Shown: positions 20,350 through 32,780 of the stretch, piece by piece | How the letters are laid out: each line of letters opens with the position of its first letter | Position numbering within the stretch: position 1 is the first letter of the stretch | Source: Cytidiella melzeri | Taxonomy: Eukaryota > Basidiomycota > Agaricomycetes > Polyporales > Irpicaceae | Assembly (NCBI GenBank): GCA_022592445.1 | Contig: JABYQR010000008.1 | Span: 124,001 to 188,000 of the forward strand | DNA: 64,000 bases | Direction of reading: 5' to 3' | Notes under the pieces: generated by a model | What the model saw: the letters and a program-made list of their open reading frames with translations, nothing else | Database searches by the model: none | What the model was told of the DNA's origin: nothing | Program-made: the position numbers and the translations under genes

Positions 20350-22789
20350 CTATTTACGCCTCTTGAAGACCAACGGCACTTTCCCTGGACTAGTTACCCA
20401 TACTCGTCAGTCACAGCACCTTTGTCCATGAGAATTACTCACGTCAACGTCAACAAGGCATCAAACTTGAGCAACCTCTCTTTCCGCTCCTCAAACGTCT
20501 CGTTCGCGAACTGCGGTTCCTCTTTCAGCTCGATCGAGTATCGCAGGCTGAACAACGTAAGGACTGCAACCGCTTCAACCTCCGAGAAGCTGCGTTATGA
20601 AGGAGGAAAGACGTTCAGTATTTTATAAGCACGGACAACTCATGTCACTCATACCGACGCCCAATGCAGGACCGCGCCCCTCCGCTGAATGGTAGAAACG
20701 CGTCACGTGGCCAGTCCGGTTTGAGGAAACGAGAAGGCTTGAACGCATGCGGGTCCTCCCAGTATCTCGCTGCAGCCTGCCGTTAGCGTCATGGGTGATA
20801 CGGATAGAGACAAAAGACGCACGATTGTAATGCAAGCCGGGAACATGGAACAGAATGTCAGCGCCTTTGGGTACCACAACAGGCACCTTCTGCCCTGACG
20901 CGTTCGTCGCGTAGAGTACGCTATCTTCAGCAGCAACCTTTGGTACTGCTGAGGCTGGAGCGTAAAGGCGGAGCGTCTCGTTGAAGACTCTGAGTAGCAA
21001 AGTCAGCTAGGCTAGGCTTAAACTCGTCATTGGAGGAACTGTCGACGTACGCCATTGCATATGTGTACGACGGGATGGTTTCATATTTCTGCGTTCCATA
21101 TGTGAGTTGTTCAAAATCGAATGGGGAACCTTGCAAGAACCTACCGGGATGTCATCCTTTCCGAGTACCGATTTGCACTGCTGATAGAGCTTGTCTTGTT
21201 CCTCCGGGTACAGTGCCAACAGAATAAACGCGAACGCTAGTGTGTGGGCTGTCGTCTGTGAAGTAATTCATCAGTTTCAGCGTGAGAAGTATGAGTGATT
21301 TCCCATACTTCATGCCCTGTGTGTTTCGTGTTCAGCGTGAATATTGAGAGAGGAAATGCGACTCAGACCCCACCTGCTATGAGAAAAATGAAGATGTTGC
21401 CTGTTGTGCACCAGATCTCAGCTTCGCAGGAGCACCGCGAACTCTTCACACTCACTTATAACCTCCTGGTCAGTCAACTTGGCGGAACCACTGAACTCCT
21501 CATCACTCGCGTCGAGCAAGCCGCTGAGAAGGTCATTGCGCTCCTCCTTTGTCTCCGCATTCCTGCGATTCTGAACCATCTCCATCATATATTTCTATAA
21601 ACATGATAAGCCTTGACTTGATGAATCTATTTTGCCTTGAGTTGAACATACCTCCATCAAATCAAATGCTATCCTGGCTGTGCGCATCTTGGGGGTCAAA
21701 TCGAGCTGGAGCAGCCAGTTTGGCGTAGCTGCCTTCGTGACAATCTCAGTGGAGAGATGATACATAGTTTCCTGGAAAGTGGATGGCCGTGAGCATGGAG
21801 TACACCATGACAGTAGCAGTGCCTCACCTTGAAGCTAAACTCGTACCCAGCCGGACGTAAACCCTCATCTCTCCAAGAAATACGCTGGCCGAAGCCAGCA
21901 CAGCTGATCACAAAGAGCGCTATCTGAGGCAGAGAAAGATAGTTTACTTCCTGAGGGTCGATAGCTTGTACAATGAGAACGCACCGATACAGTCATCATC
22001 AAGACATTGTCGTGATCAACTATATCCTTGCCAGCCCACTCTTCCTCGAACAGCTCCAGAACAATCCGCTGTGTGTCTTCCCATACAAGTCTGTTGTTAC
22101 GCTAAGCCAGGTAGGACAGACGTTGCAATCAGGACAACCATTCAAGCAGAAACCAGCCGACATACCTCTGAAAACCCAGGATTCGCAATCTTCCTGAACC
22201 GTTTCCACTCGTCGGCCTCAGAAACGACAATGTTGCTACCATAGGTGGCGAGGACTTGGTATAACTCGATAGGCTTAGGAAAGCGCGTACGAGCTGCGGC
22301 AACTTCCTGCATAACCAACAGATGAAGATCGCGTGCGGATCAATCCGCCGTTCGCTGCTCGCACTCACCTTTATGATATCAGCGTCCGCGACGAAGAATG
22401 ACGCACGAATAGGAAACAGCGCAACCTTCCGATACCGTACTTGTAAGGTCGTGTAGTCGGCGTCGTTATTAACAGGGCGACACTCACGTCTGATACGACG
22501 TTGCACCCATACTTCTCATAATCCTTGAACTTCCGTCGCGCCGCCCTGCTTTGTCCCGGGAGAATGTAGGGTATTCGCCATGGAAGAAAGAACGTGACCG
22601 GACTCGCTACGTCTGTGAACAACCATCGATCGCCCGGAAAGAAACTAGAACGGGCTGCTAAGTCACGTAAAGTCGTCTCAGCCAGAACACCACTCACTTG
22701 ATGCTCCTCAGCACTGCGTAGAACCGTACCACCTTGGAGACGACATAATACACTAGCAGACACAGAAGCGCCAGAGCCACAGCGCCCAT
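20350..22789 (-). CDS. Cytochrome P450 monooxygenase B
   Basis: Paralog of gene A. The start MGAVALALLCLLVYYVV is a membrane anchor. Then follow FPGDRWLFTD, the PWRIPYILPG segment, WKRFRKIANPGFSE (C-helix), AGHETTAHT (I-helix, with the 8-nt micro-exon GGCATGAA near 21319-21326), ETLRLYAPAS (ExxR), NPRYWEDPHAF and the haem loop FSGGARSCIG. The end is PGKVPLVFKRRK at 20350. All joints can be read through GT-AG introns of about 45-65 nt without a lesion. Role: oxygen insertion into an unknown small lipophilic substrate at the ER, with NADPH-P450 reductase. The tandem with A and C and the SDR 5 kb away suggest a shared oxidative theme, but this is inference. Confidence 0.88.
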
Positions 22790-23440
22790 CGCGGCAAGAT
22801 AACTGTGATCAGGAGTGGATTGAAGGCGAGAGTCGACTTCCGGGGCGGGTGTTCTGAGACTGAGTTGCTTTGGGGAAGGAAGAAACGCGGTGCAACATAG
22901 TCAGACCAGGGGGCTAGAGAGTATTTCAATACGCCCCTACCTCTCTGACATGCCTATATGTTTTCACACGAGTTTTCATCTCCATCAGTCCATTGTTTCT
23001 CACAGTCAAAAGAAAAGGATGTCCACTTACATGGATAGCGACGTCGAAACGTTGCTCCTACGGATCGGTCATATCAAACCCTACCCGAGCACCCCGATGA
23101 AGAATGATGTGCCCTCGGGACCCATGACAGTCGAGGATATATCTCGGCGGCCGTGTTATATAAAGATACAACGCTTATCGCTCCGCAGCCCTCCAGAGAA
23201 AACAGTAAGAATGAATTGACGATGATATCTCAAGCTCACCCAGGCGAATGACAAGCGCAGAGTACAGCAAGACGTCGAATGAATGGGAGAAAGGGAAGCT
23301 GACTTGTTGCTCGTAAAGTGTCGTAAAGTACACGGCCCAGAAAAATGTTCAAATGACAAAGACCATGTCTCCTTGTCCCGCACCCATCTGAAGTGAGATA
23401 TCAGTGAGAACAGATCGGATTTCGGGTCTCACTCACTCAC

Positions 23441-25751
23441 CTAATCTCTACGTGTGAATGTCAGTGGAACACGAAGAGGCCTTCGAACCCACACCGATGA
23501 GTATCCTACTCTACTCAAAGAACCTGAAAAAAACACTCACGTCATGGTAATCCCAGGCTTGCTTCTCAACACCCTCTCCTTCCTCTGCTCCCAATTCTCC
23601 CCAGCAAAATGCTTCTCCTCCTTGACCGTGATCTTATACTTGAGCACGATCATCGCTATCGTCACTACCGACTCAGTCTCCGAGAACCTGCGCCCAATAC
23701 ACGCGCGAGGACCGGCGCTAAAGGGTAAGAAGGCGTCTCTAAGCCAGGTAGGGTCGAGGAAGCGTTTCGGGTTGAAGGTGTGTGGATCGTTCCAGTATCT
23801 CGCTGAATCATCGATGTACATTTATGAACGAAACCAAATTTGATGAGGATCATAAAAGAGACACGTACGGTTATAGTGCAACCCCGGCGTGTGCATCGAT
23901 ATGCTGGATCCCTGGGGCATTATAAGCGTTGTGCGCTCTCCTGTGGCATTGGTGATCGTCAATGTGGTATCTTCGGCTACGCTTTTGGGTATACTGTGCA
24001 CGGGCGGGTACATGCGCATCGTCTCGTACAAAACGCTGTACGCCTCTTGAGTGTCAATAGTAGTTGAGGGAGCCAATTGCAGAACGTACGCCATGCAATA
24101 AGCCAGGTCAGACATGTGCTCGTATTCGGGGAGCTCTCCGTGGGGGACTACGCTCTTGACGTGCTCATATAGCTCTTCTTGGACTTCTGGGTGTAATGCA
24201 AGCAGCGCGAATACAAAGCATAAAGTATGCGCCGTTGTCTGCGCGTGGTCGGAGTCGATCACGGCACTTGAGGTTGGAGCAAATAGGTACTCACCTCATG
24301 CCCTACCAACTAGCTCAGCAAAAAGTCGGACTCTATGCCAGAAGGAATGGCTGCTCACCTGCTAACAAGAAAATGAAAAGATTGCCTATGATGCGCATAC
24401 AGTTCGTAATACAGCGCGAGGAATTTATTTCTCGACGCACCGATCAGCTCACTGTCCGTCAGATTACTCTCGCCCTCTTCAGGTTCCATCTCGTTGGCGT
24501 CCAACAAATTGTAGAAGAGGTCGTATCGTGCCTCCTTTGTCTCTACGTGTCTGCGCTCCCTGATCATCTCGAGCATATAATGCTGGAGACCATCAAGGAT
24601 ATCAAGATACAACTGATTCCATTGCGAAGAAGTGAATTACCTGCAAATCATCGAAGCTGTTGCGTATGTCTCGGATATATTGAGTGGGACCTAATTTAAG
24701 CAGCCACTGAGGTAGGACAAGCCGCACGAACACTCCTTTGGATACTGTTTGAAGCGCGGTCTGTAGACAAGATAAGAGATCATTGAGGTAGAGCGGTTTT
24801 TCCGAGTACTGACCTTGAAGGTCATGGTGTAACCGGATGGAACATTTTCATCGTCTGACCAACGCACACGACGACCAAAACCAGCTACGCCGATGACGAA
24901 CAAGGCGAGCTTGAAGCTGCCATCAGATTTGGTGTGTATATATGCGCGATGTACCGACTTACGGGGAGCGTCACGTCAAGGGCATGATCGACAGATATCT
25001 CTTTCTTGGAGCCCCAGACGTTTTCAAACAAGTCGCGCACAATAAGCTTGGTTTCGTCCCATACAAGCTTGTTGTTACGCTATCTCGCTGCATGTAAGCA
25101 TGTGGTGTTGGTTTAGTAGAGACGGGAGTTTCACCTCAGAAAACGCAGGTGCTGAGATCTTGCGGTAGCGTTTCCACTCGTCTCCTTCTGACGCTACTAT
25201 GTTTCCACCAAAGAACTGCAAGAGCTTGTACTGCTCGATAGGTTTTGGGAACCGGGCTCTATGCGTCGTGATTTCCTGTTCATGTTGCGTTCTTTACATA
25301 CGTATCACACGATCAAGCGCGATTGTAACTCACGTTCAATGCGTCGGCGTCCGCTACGTAAAAGTTTGTACGGCTCCCCCAGAATGCAGTCACCTGTATG
25401 CGCATATGAGCACATATATCTTTTGGAGTAAGCATGCTACGCACATATGTGATCACGTCCCAGCCAAACACCTCAAAATCCAGGTGCTTGCGCTTGAACA
25501 TATGATAACTGCCGGGTGTGACTCCCCATATCCTTGGAAAGAAGTTTTCGATGGGGCCAAGAGTGTTGAGGAGAGTGCGCAGACCAGGATGATTGCTGAC
25601 ATGGGCAGATTTCGCGTTGAATGAGACGAGCGTCACGAGAAAGTCGGAGTACGTACTCTACAGCCTTGACCGCCTTGCGAAACTCGAGAGCCTTCTGAAT
25701 CACATACAGGCCGGTGACGGTGGCAGCGAGGACGACGGCCTTGTGGTCCAT
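23441..25751 (-). CDS. Cytochrome P450 monooxygenase C
   Basis: A more diverged paralog on the same strand. It starts MDHKAVVLAATVTGLYV (anchor) at 25751, then GLRTLLNTLGPIENFFPRIWG, WKRYRKISAPAFSE, AGHETTAHTLC (again with an 8-nt micro-exon, GGCATGAG near 24297-24304), ETMRMYPPVHS (ExxR), NPRYWNDPHTF and haem loop FSAGPRACIG. It ends ...RSKPGITMT at a GTGAGT donor near 23541. The last exon is unclear: the best reading joins to a tiny exon ending at TAG 23441-23443. The PGKVPLVFKRRK tail of A and B is not found, so the C-terminus is shortened or missed. Function is likely ER monooxygenase; substrate unknown. Confidence 0.82.
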
Positions 25752-26944
25752 GGTCGAGCCTCAGCCTGACTGCTAGGACGTGGTCGAGGGACAAGAGAGG
25801 ACTGAAGGTGTGCATGGACCATCAGCAGGTCTTCAAGTACTCATCAATGAAGGCAGAGCGAGATATCGGAGGAGCCAGACTCCGGTCACCGAGTGTCCCC
25901 CTTCCGACGACCCAATGTTGCTCGGCGTGCCCGGTGGTTTGGATAAAGCATATGCGACCCTGACCCTCTAGGCAGCTCAGGCCCGTGACAAAGTTTGGGC
26001 CTTATCTCGATGCTGGGGTTGAGCAGAGCTGCCTGTTAGTTCTGGTACAGAGCTGAGAGCACAAGTATCAGCAAACCATGACTGTGTCGTTCCCTCAGTC
26101 TATCTGGAGATGCTGGAGGACTGTCTGGTAAAATAGCCATAATCTGAACTCGCCGGAAGCTGCAGTTTCGCAAGGCACTGTCAAGGTTTGATGGCACAAA
26201 TATGTACACGTCCTCGTGTCCGGGAATTCCTGGACCGAATACTTGGCGACGAGATGCAGGACTGGTAAGTAACGGTAATAAGGATTGGTCGACGTTCAGC
26301 GGTGTCGTCTCTGAACGTGAGCATAGATTGCTAATCTACTTCCTTCCGTACACTAACGACTGGTTATACAAGTGTTGGCGTCGTCGATTTCGGACAAATG
26401 GTCGAAACTCGTGTGAGCCGCGTTAGACTATTTTGGAAGTGACAGAACTCTGCTCCTCAAATGAACGATAACTGGCAGCTGGGCGATTTTAGCATGTGTA
26501 TGGATGGCGATGGATGCAGTGCAGGTAAAGCTTATACTTTGCATACGTCTCCACACCTCCAGAAACAAATAAGGACCACAATAAAAGACGGTCTTCCAGC
26601 CAGAGGTGGGTGAAGCTCTCTTCGGCCCATTTCATCGTCCTGACACCGTCCCACCAGTTATCGTTATCCCTCTCCCCAAATACATCTATGTGCCGAGCTG
26701 CGTCTATCTACACAGTACTCGATAGCGATGTCTCGCACACTAGCTCGCGGTTGATAAGCTCTCAAGATACACCTCTCCAGGATCTTCCACACTACGGGAC
26801 ACCACAATACAGACGTCTCGTCTGCCCTTAAGTACCACACGTTTATCATCATCAATCGCGCCCCGTGCGCGTGATGATGACCACGGCGGCGGTTCTCCTT
26901 CCACGGCTAGAAAACAACCAGCCAACAGCGAGGGCACTCACACG
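25752..26944. other. Upstream region of P450-C, no gene seen
   Basis: Only short ORFs without family resemblance. It would contain the P450-C promoter; no distinct element was assigned. Confidence 0.4.
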
Positions 26945-27480
26945 ATGAACCACCAGTCAGCTCATCCGGGATACCCCGTGTTTCGGATCTTCATAGGCGG
27001 ACTTTCACGGTAGCAACTGGATGGCTGGCTGGATGAACACCAAGACAGCTGTTGTCTGAGACGCGTATACACACATGTCCCGAACGTCGTTATCACCGTC
27101 AACGACGTCGTTGGTATCAAGCTTGTCGATGCGACGAATCCCGGTTTTTACGAGCTGGATTACCCCCAATATGCTCGCTGCCTGACCGAGACTGCGAAGA
27201 AGATAGCGATCCGCATTTTGGTTTGAATCTGCGTGGTATCTGACATGTCTTAATGGCCCAGCTACGAGCCTTGGCATGACGTCTTGCACTCATACGACAA
27301 CATCAAGAGCGCCGACACTTGCAATTCGAAGAGGCTGGCTCAAATTGTTGCACAGATGATTAAAAGTATCTCTGAATGTGAGGGGATTTCTTATGTCGTT
27401 GTTATCATAATTCTGACAAATAACATAGGCTACGTCAGCGTTTCCGAGTTGTTCCAACCTATGATCCCTCGTGGTGCATA
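26945..27480 (+). CDS. Candidate small multi-exon gene, unknown
   Basis: From ATG 26945 (MNHQSAHPGYPVFRIF) a first short exon can be joined through a GTAGCA...TGAG intron to a frame reading RVYTHVPNVVITVNDVVG and on to AKKIAIRIL. A later frame (from about 27258) reads YEPWHDVLHSYDNIKSAD...RLAQIVAQMIKSI. These pieces have protein-like composition, but the joins are uncertain and I do not recognise the family. It could be a gene remnant. Confidence 0.25.
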
Positions 27481-27936
27481 AAGAGCTATCCCTTCGAACG
27501 CCTTGTGCTATTCGAGTTGCGACATGTCTCCTCTGGCAGCTGGCAGCCAGTTCTCATGACCCTCCTTTGATTCCCACATCCTGCACGCACCTCCACAACT
27601 AGACTCTTCGAAGTGTATTGGGCTTTGGACGATTAGTTTACATATGAACCATGGACCACTGGCGCACTGGGTTAAAATCTGGATTTCCTAGGGCCACCGT
27701 TCGTGAAACAATAAGATTCTAGCTGGGGCCGTACTACAATGACAAAGCAGATATATACGGCGGCCTCTCCCTGCTTTGTCTCGTGCGGAGGCTGGCCGTC
27801 TGCACGTTGAGCAGACGTCCTCCTGTCGCCTTCCGTGCTGCTCGGTCCCCTTTCGTGATACTTGATGATTAGACAACGACATTTTTGACAGCCAAAAACT
27901 CTGCGCATTACTAGCAGTTTCTCGCTGCTGTATGAT
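27481..27936. other. Short spacer, nothing recognised
   Basis: 456 bases with only minor ORFs, lying 3' of the minus-strand SDR gene; its polyadenylation region would be here. Confidence 0.4.
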
Positions 27937-29102
27937 CTACGGATTATCTAACCTGGTGTCCCGTATGATATCACCCCACTCCTCCAAAACATTATCCAAG
28001 AGCTTCGTCTTGTCCCTAATCGCATCCTCCGCTTCCTTCCCTAACGGCAAGTACAACGGCCAAGGCTTTCCCTTTGCCCGTCCTTCGCCTCGCACAACGT
28101 CCGCGAGCACATGCATCGCCTTCACAGGGTCCCCCAACAGGAACTTGTCGATTTTGGAAAACTTCTCGAGGGCTATCGCACGTTGCTTGTCGTAGTCTGC
28201 AAGTTCATTGCCGTCGTACAAACGCTGAGAGAATATCTTCTCTGTTCTGAAAGCACCTGGCTCAACTATGAGCACGCGGATGTTGAATGGGGCGACTTCA
28301 ACAGCGAGTGTCTCCCCGATGACTGTCAATCACGCGCGATCAGCAGTTGTTCATGTTGGAGCAGAGTATGACAACTGACCTCGTAGGGCGGCTTTCGATG
28401 AGCCATACAGACCTGCAATATACTCAGCCTCCAGCGCATCCGTTGGATATCAAGAAACTCAAAGCTGCATACCTGCCGTCTACACATCGCAAGAGATCAG
28501 TAAGTAGCACAAATCGGCGTATTAAACCACTCACAGAAAACTCAGGGAACCAGCTCGTTCGACTGCCTACCATCACCACAGTGCCCGAACGCTGTGCGCG
28601 CATGTGCGGAAGGACAGCAGTTGTGACGTCAAGAGCGCCGAACACATTCACGTTGTACTGTCTTCGATACTGCTCTGACCTGCATCACGATCAGGTGTTA
28701 ATCCCTCCTTCGCCTAGCGATATAAAGGGAAAGCTCACCCGCCTTCCTCAGTAAAGCACTTGGCCCCAATGCCAGCGTTATTCACCACGACGTCGATACG
28801 CCCGAACCAGCTGACGGCCTCGTCCACCTTCTGCTTGATGATCCCCGCTCCGTCAGTGACATCGAGCTGCTGCAGACGGATGCTGTCAGATGTGGGAAGG
28901 TCTTGGACGCCCTCGAGGGAGCGGGCGGTGGCGATCACTAGATCGCCGCGTGAGAGGAGGATGGGGACAAGTCGTTTTCCCATGCCAGACGAGGTTCCTT
29001 TTTATTTTCGCTAGGTTATTTGAGACTGTCGTGGTATGTGAATACATACTACCAACCAGTGATGTACCACACGAGCTGCTTCGAGTCGGACGATGAGACC
29101 AT
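27937..29102 (-). CDS. Short-chain dehydrogenase/reductase (SDR)
   Basis: NAD(P)-dependent oxidoreductase of the classical SDR type, about 285 residues. The start at 29102 (MVSSSDSKQLVWYITG) joins through a ~65-nt intron to GTSSGMGKRLVP, giving the dinucleotide-binding TGxxxGxG motif. Then LDVTDGAG, the structural VVNNAGIG motif, MVGSRTSW around the catalytic Ser, and LYGSSKAALR with the catalytic Tyr and Lys (YxxxK). The C-terminal exon reads VEPGAFRTEKIFSQRLY and ends IIRDTRLDNP at 27937. Five or so short introns. It is cytosolic by appearance, with no signal or membrane segment. Substrate is not evident; its place next to the P450 tandem is suggestive only. Confidence 0.88.
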
Positions 29103-29667
29103 TGTGGCCTCTATGTGGGCAAGTTTTTTGAGAAAAAAGAGTTCTCGACCGTCGATGCTCGCTCGTAGGAGTGGTTCGAAAGAGGCCTCGCGTGTGAATG
29201 TTCTCGTTGAGCGCGCAAGCTAACTGGAACACGAGGGCGGTCAGTGTACTGTACGGACCGTATTGCCTGCAGTGCATACTCAGATGCAGTCAACCTTCCC
29301 AGGGCGTCGGCATACATATGTGCCCATAACGATGTTGCTCACGAATCAGAGTTTGGTAGGATAACGACATGAATGTACACCGCTACATTATTTTGCGGTT
29401 TTCGAGAGGTTGGGAGGCGGATGCTGGCTTACTGTAAGCTTGAGATTACCCGTTCGGGAAGGGGTATTAGCGAAGCGATCTAACTTGAACGTGTGTTGTC
29501 GCCGTCGCCTAGGTAAAAGAGGTGAACAAGGAGCACCGCATCTATACGGCGATACCTTGAGCGGCTGAAGCAACACTCTGTGAATTGCTCGACGTAGACA
29601 TAACATGCCATATTGCATAACGGGTGGGTAAAGATCAGTTGACGGGCCGCCTGAAACTGATGCTAAT
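29103..29667. other. Intergenic, SDR promoter side
   Basis: 565 bases between the SDR start and the end of the secreted-protein gene, both on minus. No gene or clear TATA box recognised. Confidence 0.4.
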
Positions 29668-31538
29668 TCATTCCTCTTCAAGGGTTTCGTCAGCCTGGAC
29701 ACCATTGGTCGCAAGATACGTGCTACGTGGCCATAGACTATCTTCGTCCTCAGGCAAATAGTACCTAGAAATCTTGTCAGTGATCCATCACAATCGCACA
29801 CCGTTGAAGACCCACAAATGCATTTCGCCGATCTGGTCATACTTGGGCATAGCTTCCCCCGGGCCTTTATTTGGGATCTCTGTGTGTCTCGGTCGTCAGC
29901 GCAAGCTCTTTACACCGCAGATGCCGGAAACTGTACTGACTCTGGCCAAGCCAATCCATGAAAGTGTGGAAAGGCAGCACAGCGCCATGCTGTGAACATA
30001 CGGAATGTTATTGCGCGTTCAGTCGGGAAGAATGGGTTGTGTACGTACACCGTGTGCATAGAATCTTACGCCCGCACCCTCGTGTTTCTTGTCTTCCTTC
30101 TTGTCGATTACTTTGACCAGCTTTTTAGAGTCTTCAGGAAGATATTCCCCGACGTATTCCATTTGCTTCAGTTTGGCGGGTTTGTCAAGCTTGAATCGAG
30201 AGTGTTGGTCCATGACTGGGTAACAATTTAGCCATTGATCATCCAGACATCCTTAAAGCGCATGATCATACCGTGAGAAGCAAAGACGAATACTTTCTTG
30301 TCTTTGTTGGTATAACCATTGACTTTGGGGTCAATATCGAGCTTCGCAGAGTGCACATTAGCGCATCTCCTGGTCAATGTAATATATCTCGTCTCACCAT
30401 GATATAAAACCCAGCATCTGGACTGCCAGTGGTAGGTGCACCCCGTCTGGAGAGATAGCCAAGCGTCCGTTCGCGAACACCCCGACCTCGTTTCTCGAGT
30501 ATGAGTTCGTCACGATTCTTATCTTTCTCTGGGATAATTCCGCTGACCCAGTAAAAACCGGTCTCCTTCGCGTCTTTGTCGAGCTGTGAATTCAGGGTCT
30601 TCCAGTTGATGCCAGCGAGTTGCGTAGCGAGTATGAAGGACGCCTCCAAGCTCATTGGCCCCACGGGACCTGTCTGGGCAAACTGTACATCCTTGCCATG
30701 TATTACCTTGACCTTTGTGTGTGGCTGGAAAGGTTTACGTGCGACAGGATTGCCCACCCATGGCTGCTTCGCCTTCACGATCTCCGCTTCGTTCCTCTCG
30801 AGGAGGATTCTGACGTCCGAAGGAAACATCGCCTTGCTGAGGGAGTTCTTACCGAGGGCTGAGAAGTACTCCTTTACGACAAGTCCGTTGCCATTTTTCT
30901 GTGCCGCGCGGGTAGTGAGCAGAGTGTTGCACAGTGCGATGATCCGCCAGCTCTCGGACCATCGCCAGTTCGGGTTCTTCTGTACTTCGGCGTATTCACC
31001 GGCGTCTGTATCCGGCTTGAGTTCTGCGTCTCCGATACGTTGGTTCATCCCTAATGTAGTCGAGATGACGAGAGCGAGCATGGCTTGTTGGGGAGCAACA
31101 CTTACACGGATAAACATCTGGGTCACGACCAGGGGTGTTGCTGATCCAGGGCTTGTTGTCCTTGGGATCACCTTTATACAGCCTGTTTACAAATATGGAG
31201 GTATCCTTGATCTGGGGATCCTTTAGTGAAAGAAGCTGGAGGGACAATGCCAATGCACTTACCGGCACCTGACCTGGGCCATATGGAAACGTCCAGTCGC
31301 TCCTAGAGCAGCATCAGTGCTGTATATGTGAGCATAAAAAGTATGCATACGGAGGGACGAAGCTAAGGTTCCACTGTCCTAGCTGGCTCTCCTCGGACGC
31401 TGCTAAGCAAAGAATGCATGAGACCCGATTTGATAATATTGGTGCGCAGGACGTACGAGCAGACAAGACCTCTTGGGCCCCTCTGGCAAGAACGAAGGGC
31501 ATGTGGACTAGAGCGACAAGCGCAAAAAGCTGCTTCAT
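29668..31538 (-). CDS. Predicted secreted protein of unknown function (~440 residues)
   Basis: Starts MKQLFALVALVHMPFVLA, a clear signal peptide. The mature part runs through small exons (SEESQLGQWNLSFVPP, SDWTFPYGPGQ, LYKGDPKDNKPWISNTPG) into one long exon (about 31060-30400: NWRWSESWRIIALCNTLL ... GAPTTGSPDAGFYIMV), then VNGYTNKDKKVFVFASHG, MEYVGEYLPEDSKKLVK, an AFHTFMDWLGQS exon, GEMHLWVFNG, and the end GVQADETLEEE at 29668. Introns are GT-AG. Few cysteines, many Lys/Asp. No membrane anchor seen. I do not recognise a family; a secreted or vacuolar protein is the plain reading. Confidence 0.7.
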
Positions 31539-32780
31539 ACTGAGGCTGGGTTGTGGAAGAGTAAAGGGTTGCGAGCGGGTTCTGGCACTCGACGCACTTG
31601 TCCTACATATACTTTTTTGCGTGTTGATGTCAGGAATGGAAGTGTCAGTAATGATACTCGAAATGAGCACCACCGTGCTACTGCAGACACGACGCTCCAC
31701 CGTTCGACTGATGCGCACCGTGGCGCGGCGTGTCTTCTACTCGGTGTACTGCCCACGCCGACTCAGTTTGCCTGTGGGAAACGTCACGACTAGCTTGGAA
31801 GCCATACCAATGTTGAGAAACGTCAACACGAAGCCTCAAATGACATCTGAAATACACTAGCGGGTGGAGACATGGTGGTGCACAAAGCATCGGGCACATG
31901 TGCGGGCTCTGGCAAAAGAAGATCGTAGAGAGTGTGTGTGCATATATCAGGGAAACTGCGCACCGTATCTGCAGTCACTGCAGTGTAGGCAAGCGTTTTG
32001 ACAAACGCGACGCGGATGTAGAACCATGATATTGTGCAAATTCCACAAAGCGTGAGCGACGTTGCAGCCCGTGATATGTCTGGTTCAATATCCCTAGCTA
32101 CTTGTGACATTCAGTACTTCTTGAGCTGAGCCTAGATAGTCGGCATGGCTTCGCTCTTACTGCATGTAAGCAAAAACATCGCGAGTGGTGGGGTCAGAGG
32201 GACGAACCAGTAATTGCGCCTGAGACTATAGCGGAGGAGGGTGAGGTGGGAGGCTCATTGAGCGTGACTCAAGGCGAGAGAAGGCGTGACTTTTGCTATA
32301 CTGTAGCGATTGGAGCAAAAATGCTTTCCAAGCGCCAGTTGAGAACGGAGCGAGTGCGTCACCCCCCAGCGGATCACTCGAAGGCGCTCCGAGATACTCT
32401 GCCCGCTTCAAGTTGGGTCCATCTCGGAAGATCCTTTCCTAGTATCATCCTGGGCATGTTTAGTATGCTTCAACTTGTCAAATCTGTTCATGACTGTTCA
32501 GCATCCTGTGGTCAAGTGGCTCAAGTCCGTATGGTTTTCCGACATACGTAGCTCATGTAGAATGTGAACAGCGCCACACAACGGAGGAGTATGTAGCTAC
32601 CGTGACGTGTCGATATCAGTTTGCTCATAAGCCTGCGAAGATCAAACTTTCTTAGCCAACGATTGCTCTCAAATTTGATACTTGCGTGAGATTCTCCCGC
32701 GCCACTGCATACACTCATGCTACCTGAGGCCACCGATGTTCGAACTGGCGGTTCTGTGATGCCATGTCAATGCTCAACGC
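31539..32780. other. Intergenic region, no supported gene
   Basis: Holds a 95-codon minus-strand ORF (31823-32110) and smaller ones, none with family resemblance, splice support or neighbours in frame. The promoter of the secreted-protein gene should lie at its left end. Confidence 0.45.

Noticed and set aside
31823..32110. 95-codon minus-strand ORF with ATG
   Set aside because: No homology, no splice context and no TATA box; kept only as intergenic.
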